From: JBBQFI01 sp038237805
Lineage (GTDB): Bacteria; Verrucomicrobiota; Verrucomicrobiia; Chthoniobacterales; UBA10450
Assembly: GCA_038237805.1 (NCBI GenBank)
Contig: JBBRYI010000010.1
Coordinates: forward strand, 79,793-143,792
DNA: 64,000 bases
Direction of reading: 5' to 3'
How positions within the stretch are numbered: the stretch's first letter is position 1; every line of letters begins with the position of its first letter. Positions 60,872 to 64,000 of this stretch are shown in pieces. A program made the position numbers and the translations under genes. The notes beneath the pieces are model-generated. The model was given only the letters and a program-made list of their open reading frames with translations, searched no databases and was not told where the DNA came from.

Positions 60872-61921
60872 TTACTCGTTAGGCAACTCGTGCCGAAGGT
60901 GCCGCGCGATGCGCATGAACTCCGCCGTCACGGGGGAATCTTTTGCTTCCGCTGTAATCGGCATTCCACGGTCGCCTGATTCACGCGTGGCGATGTCGAT
61001 CGGAATTTGGCCGAGCAAGGGAACACGCAATCGTTTCGCTTCGCGCTCGCCGCCGCCCGCTCCGAAAATGTCGTAACGTTTCCCGTCACTCGGCGAAAGG
61101 AAATAGCTCATGTTTTCAATCAAACCAAGCACAGGCACGTTAACCTTTTCGAACATGGTCGCCGCTTTGCGCGCATCGATGAGCGCAACTTCCTGCGGCG
61201 TGGTGACAATGATCGCGCCCGCGAGCGCGACTGTTTGCACAATTGTGAGCTGAATATCCCCGGTGCCGGGCGGCAGATCGAGAATGAGAAAATCGAGTTT
61301 GCCCCATTCTACTTGTCGCAAGAATTGCTGCGTGTAGCGCGTCACCATGGGGCCTCGCAAAATCGCGGGTGACGCGTCGGCGAGCAGAAAGCCCATCGAC
61401 ATCAGGCGCAGGTTATATTGCTCGATTGGAATAATGCGATTGTCCTCCGTCGCCATCGGTCGATCGCGCGTACCAAACATGAGCGAAATGCTCGGCCCAT
61501 AAATGTCGCAATCGCAAAGCCCGACGCGTGCTTCGGTTTTTTCCAAAGCGACGGCGAGATTCGCTGCGACGGTCGATTTACCCACACCGCCTTTTCCGCT
61601 CGCAATCGCGATCACATGTTTTATCCCGGGGATTTCCGTCGCAATCCCGCTCGCTGTTCCCGCCCCCGCTGGCGGCGCGTGAATATCGATCAACACCTTT
61701 GCTTTCTTCACGCCGGAAAGACCGCGCAAGATTTCCTCCGCATCATTTTTGATCGTCTGCGGAATGGCAGGATCGTTCGTGGCGAGCGCGAGTTGGACGG
61801 TGACTTCGCCGTCCGTCGTGCGCACGTCCTTTACCAAACCGAACGAAACAATATCGCGACTGAAGCCCGGATATTTCACCGCGCGCAAAGCGTCGCGCAC
61901 TTCTGTTTCCGAAAGAGCCAT
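60872..61921 (-). CDS. mrp: Mrp/ApbC-type iron-sulfur carrier ATPase
   Basis: The 349-residue protein has an N-terminal MIP18/DUF59 domain (about residues 1-90). The ParA/MinD-like ATPase has Walker A ASGKGGVGKSTVAANLAVAL, a switch region CDCDIYGPSIS and Walker B LDFLILDLPPGTGD. Mrp proteins carry Fe-S clusters to targets. The usual C-terminal cluster-binding CxxC is missing: the segment reads ENMSYFLSPSDGKRYDIFG. The stop lies next to a copy of TCGTTAGGC. The suf operon is 5 kb away in the same window. Confidence 0.92.
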   Translation of the reverse strand: MALSETEVRDALRAVKYPGFSRDIVSFGLVKDVRTTDGEVTVQLALATNDPAIPQTIKNDAEEILRGLSGVKKAKVLIDIHAPPAGAGTASGIATEIPGIKHVIAIASGKGGVGKSTVAANLAVALEKTEARVGLCDCDIYGPSISLMFGTRDRPMATEDNRIIPIEQYNLRLMSMGFLLADASPAILRGPMVTRYTQQFLRQVEWGKLDFLILDLPPGTGDIQLTIVQTVALAGAIIVTTPQEVALIDARKAATMFEKVNVPVLGLIENMSYFLSPSDGKRYDIFGAGGGEREAKRLRVPLLGQIPIDIATRESGDRGMPITAEAKDSPVTAEFMRIARHLRHELPNE

Positions 61922-61945
61922 GGCGATGGAGAATTGCGTTCGCGT

Positions 61946-62140
61946 TTAATGGTCCGGCACAACTTCGCCCGGAACCGATTCGCGCTTGGGCTCGTTGTCG
62001 GGCGCCGGATTGTTTGGCGCAGGATTGCCGGTGCCATAAAAGCTTCGCTGCATTTGTTGGTCCTGAACATCACTCGAATCCGGCAGATCGCCACAGCCGG
62101 CGAGAGCGAATGCCATCCCTAAAAGCAGCAATCTTCTCAT
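61946..62140 (-). CDS. Small lipoprotein (first of a tandem pair)
   Basis: From the ATG at 62140 the 64-residue product begins MRRLLLLGMAFALAGCGDLP, a lipoprotein signal with lipobox LAGC. The short mature part has QDQQMQRSFYGTG and a Pro/Asn-rich tail. Just upstream lies a second tiny lipoprotein gene with a matching start and shared words (ALAGC-DLP, Q-M-Q). No family known. It precedes mrp on the same strand. Confidence 0.65.
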   Translation of the reverse strand: MRRLLLLGMAFALAGCGDLPDSSDVQDQQMQRSFYGTGNPAPNNPAPDNEPKRESVPGEVVPDH

Positions 62141-62167
62141 CAAGAAAGCATGCACAACCGCGGACGC

Positions 62168-62287
62168 TTACCAGCTGTCGCCATTAAAGGTGGGCCGGTT
62201 CTGGGTCTCCTGCCGCATCTCTTGGTCGGAAGGAAGGTCTGCACATCCGGCCAGCGCAAACGCAATCAAAAGCACGAAAATTTTCAT
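62168..62287 (-). CDS. Tiny lipoprotein, 39 residues (second of a tandem pair)
   Basis: Reading the minus strand from the ATG at 62287, the frame encodes MKIFVLLIAFALAGCADLPS and continues DQEMRQETQNRPTFNGDSW to a TAA at 62168. It has a full lipoprotein signal (lipobox LAGC, cysteine 15) and a 24-residue mature peptide. It resembles the adjacent 64-residue lipoprotein in the signal, the DLP motif and a Q/M/Q stretch, suggesting duplication. Only 27 bases separate them. Confidence 0.6.
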   Translation of the reverse strand: MKIFVLLIAFALAGCADLPSDQEMRQETQNRPTFNGDSW

Positions 62288-62365
62288 CTTCAACTAAACC
62301 TCGACGCAGCCTCGCGCGCAAGACGCTCGAAGTTGAAGCGGCGGTTGAGCGGGACATGTTCTTCA

Positions 62366-64000
62366 AATGGCCGGTGGACTCGAGATTGGATTGATCGTTC
62401 CCGATCTTTGGCAGCAAGAGGCCGTGCGGGCCTTACGCGAAGGAAAGGACGTCGTCGTCCAGGCGCCGACGGGCTCGGGTAAAACTTACATTTTCGAGCT
62501 GATCTATCCGACGCTGAAAGGACAGGCGATTTTTACCGTTCCGACTCGCGCCCTCGCAAACGACAAACTCGCGGAGTGGCGCGGACGCGGTTGGGATATC
62601 GGTATTGCAACAGGCGATCTGGCGATGAATGTCGAGGCGCGGGTTGTCGTCGCGACGCTCGAAACGCAACGCGCCCGATTTCTTCGACGCGAAGGGCCGA
62701 AGCTGCTAGTGGTGGATGAATACCAAATGATCGCCGATCCGGTGCGCGGCGTGCACTACGAACTCGCGCTTGCGCTTGCCCCGCCGACGACGCAACTGCT
62801 TTTGCTTAGCGGCAGTGTGCAAAATCCGCAGGACGTCGTCGCCTGGCTCCGGCGCATGGGCCGTGACGCCGTTCTTGTCGAACATCGCGAACGGCCTGTG
62901 CCATTGGAGGAAGTCGATTTGCAACGCCTGCCCGATTCGCAATTCGTCGAATCGAAAAATCCGTGGACGCGCGTGATCGGCAAAACGTTACGCGCGGATC
63001 TAGCACCTGTTCTCATCTTCGCCCCGCGACGCAACGCGAGTGAAGAAATCGCGCAAGCGATTGGAAGCGCGCTGCCAATGCGCGATCCGCTTTCGCTCTC
63101 GCATGCGCAGGAGGCGCTTGCCGGAAAACGGCTCGCAAAATTATTGCGCAATCGCGTGGCGTACCATCACAGCGGTTTGAGCTATGCCGTACGCGCGGGA
63201 TTAATCGAACCGTTGGCGAAGGCCGGACAGCTCAATGTCGTGGTCGCCACGATGGGATTGGCCGCGGGCATTAATTTCTCGATGCGTTCCGTGTTGGTAA
63301 CCGACACGCGTTACATGGCGGGAAATTTCCAACGGCAGGTGCAGCAGGATGAATTGCTGCAGATGTTTGGGCGCGCTGGCCGGCGCGGATTGGACGAAAC
63401 GGGTTACGTCCTCTTTCTGCCCGACGTTCCGCGGCTTGGGGATGCGAGGGCGCGTCAACTCAAACGCGCGGCACAGGTCGACTGGCCGAGTTTCATTAGC
63501 GTGATGCACGGTGCAGCGGAGCGTGGCGAAGAACCATTTTCTGCGGCAGTAAAATTAAGCCTCTCCCTCTTTAGCCAGCAGCCCATCTCTATCGGCGCCG
63601 AACATTCGCTCACTACGGGAGCAAGGCCGTGCGGTTTGTGGGTCGACGCGGAACGAGCTCGTTTCGTTAGGCGCCCAGTCACCGAAATTTTGAACTCGAA
63701 AGAGGAATGGGAAGAAGAACCTCCCGTAACGAATGTCTCGCTCGGCAATAGCTTCGTGCGGGAAAAAGATCGCTGGCTTCCTGCGCTAAGTATTCCACGC
63801 ATGCTGGATGGCCGCGGGTTTGGCAATCTCTGCAAACTGCGCGCTAAGCAAATTTATGGACGCGAGGTCCCGCTCGCGACCGTGTTCGGTGACAATGAAT
63901 ACGTGCCTGTAAAATGGCTTCGGAAAAAACTTCGTTCTGTAGCGGCGGTCTCTGACCGTCGCACATCGAACAGCAAAGAATGCGACGGTCAGAGACCGCC
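62366..64000 (+). CDS. Superfamily 2 DEAD/DEAH-like helicase, 3' end outside the window
   Basis: From the ATG at 62366 the frame is open to the window end (545 codons). It has Walker A VQAPTGSGKTYIFELI, motif Ia FTVPTRALANDKL, Walker B VVDEYQMIADP (DEYQ), motif III LLSGSV, the YHHSGLSYAVRAGLIEPL segment and motif VI LLQMFGRAGRRGLDETG. These are features of Ski2/Hel308-like SF2 helicases. It could unwind DNA or RNA. The frame runs into a palindromic element after LRKKLRS, so the last residues are element-derived and the true end may be changed. Confidence 0.85.
63938..64000. repeat. 26-bp inverted repeat element (copy 2, cut by window end)
   Basis: The left arm is identical to the 57649-57717 copy. 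The 17-base loop differs, and the right arm is complete to agagaccgcc at base 64000. In the helicase frame the element has no stop and is translated. This is the second case in the window of a repeat read within a gene. Confidence 0.9.

Larger units (their letters stand above)
1542..63672. other. Dispersed 9-mer TCGTTAGGC, 30 copies
   Basis: Copies on the plus strand start at 1542, 20990, 21917, 22157, 30428, 35437, 37249, 41077, 41845, 43511, 44027, 46868, 47549, 47997, 54170, 56191, 59175, 59379, 59661, 60876 and 63664. The reverse form (GCCTAACGA) starts at 2821, 10358, 20896, 23901, 25447, 26189, 27720, 39760 and 43279. All lie within or at the ends of genes. Near-copies include 48097, 30115 and 39263. 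Confidence 0.9.

Noticed and set aside
1..64000. CRISPR array, prophage or insertion sequence
   Set aside because: No spaced direct repeats of CRISPR size, no transposase, integrase or phage structural gene was seen. The only regular direct repeats are the NHL blades.

Overview
The window looks like a chromosomal segment of a Verrucomicrobiota bacterium, most likely from the Chthoniobacterales/Spartobacteria side. This is inferred from gene content only. It carries one PEP-CTERM protein and one protein with a tail resembling the Verrucomicrobia VPDSG-CTERM signal. It also has an ECF sigma factor fused by overlap to a membrane Ser/Thr kinase, sigma-54 with an NtrC-type activator, an NHL-repeat/dockerin secreted protein, and a SufCBD operon. 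Both ends cut a gene: a circularly permuted ATP-grasp protein at base 1 and an SF2 helicase at base 64000. No gene-free stretch exceeds about 300 bases.

Layout. 1-4.3 kb: ATP-grasp/Alpha-E pair, then a minus-strand set folB, Nudix, tatC, prepilin peptidase. 4.5-13.3 kb: the most accessory-looking part, with the NHL/dockerin protein, a DciA-like gene, the sigma/kinase pair, a small protein resembling nitrile-hydratase-type RiPP leaders, and an animal-type haem peroxidase. 13.3-16.8 kb: rpoN, two tiny secreted proteins and a sigma-54 activator. 16.9-20.0 kb: a tight four-gene operon (cbiX, GAF protein, DR2241-like Fe-S protein, amidohydrolase). 20-34 kb: aldo/keto reductase, mrdA, uvrC, FAD oxidoreductase, folD, a phosphodiesterase-TPR-sulfotransferase fusion, GNAT, PEP-CTERM protein, DUF374, ubiX, glyoxalase and D,D-carboxypeptidase. 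34-44 kb: mtnP, then pbpC, alpha-2-macroglobulin and a TPR protein. 44-51 kb: UvrD-like helicase, malQ and envelope proteins including a probable GH75 chitosanase. 51.8-55.6 kb: tRNA-Gln and sufC-sufB-sufD. 55.9-64 kb: WYL regulator, CBS protein, pyrR-pyrB-pyrC, Mrp ATPase, two tiny lipoproteins and the helicase.

Two DNA-level systems run across the genes. First, the 9-mer TCGTTAGGC (or its complement) occurs 30 times where about 0.5 is expected by chance. It lies almost entirely inside genes, in all reading frames, and uses otherwise rare codons. This suggests selection at DNA level, for example an uptake, segregation, recombination or methylation signal. Second, several families of palindromic elements sit at gene ends. 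Many contain the stop codon of the adjacent gene, some fold as a three-arm cloverleaf, one is inserted in frame inside uvrC, and another is read into by the terminal helicase gene.
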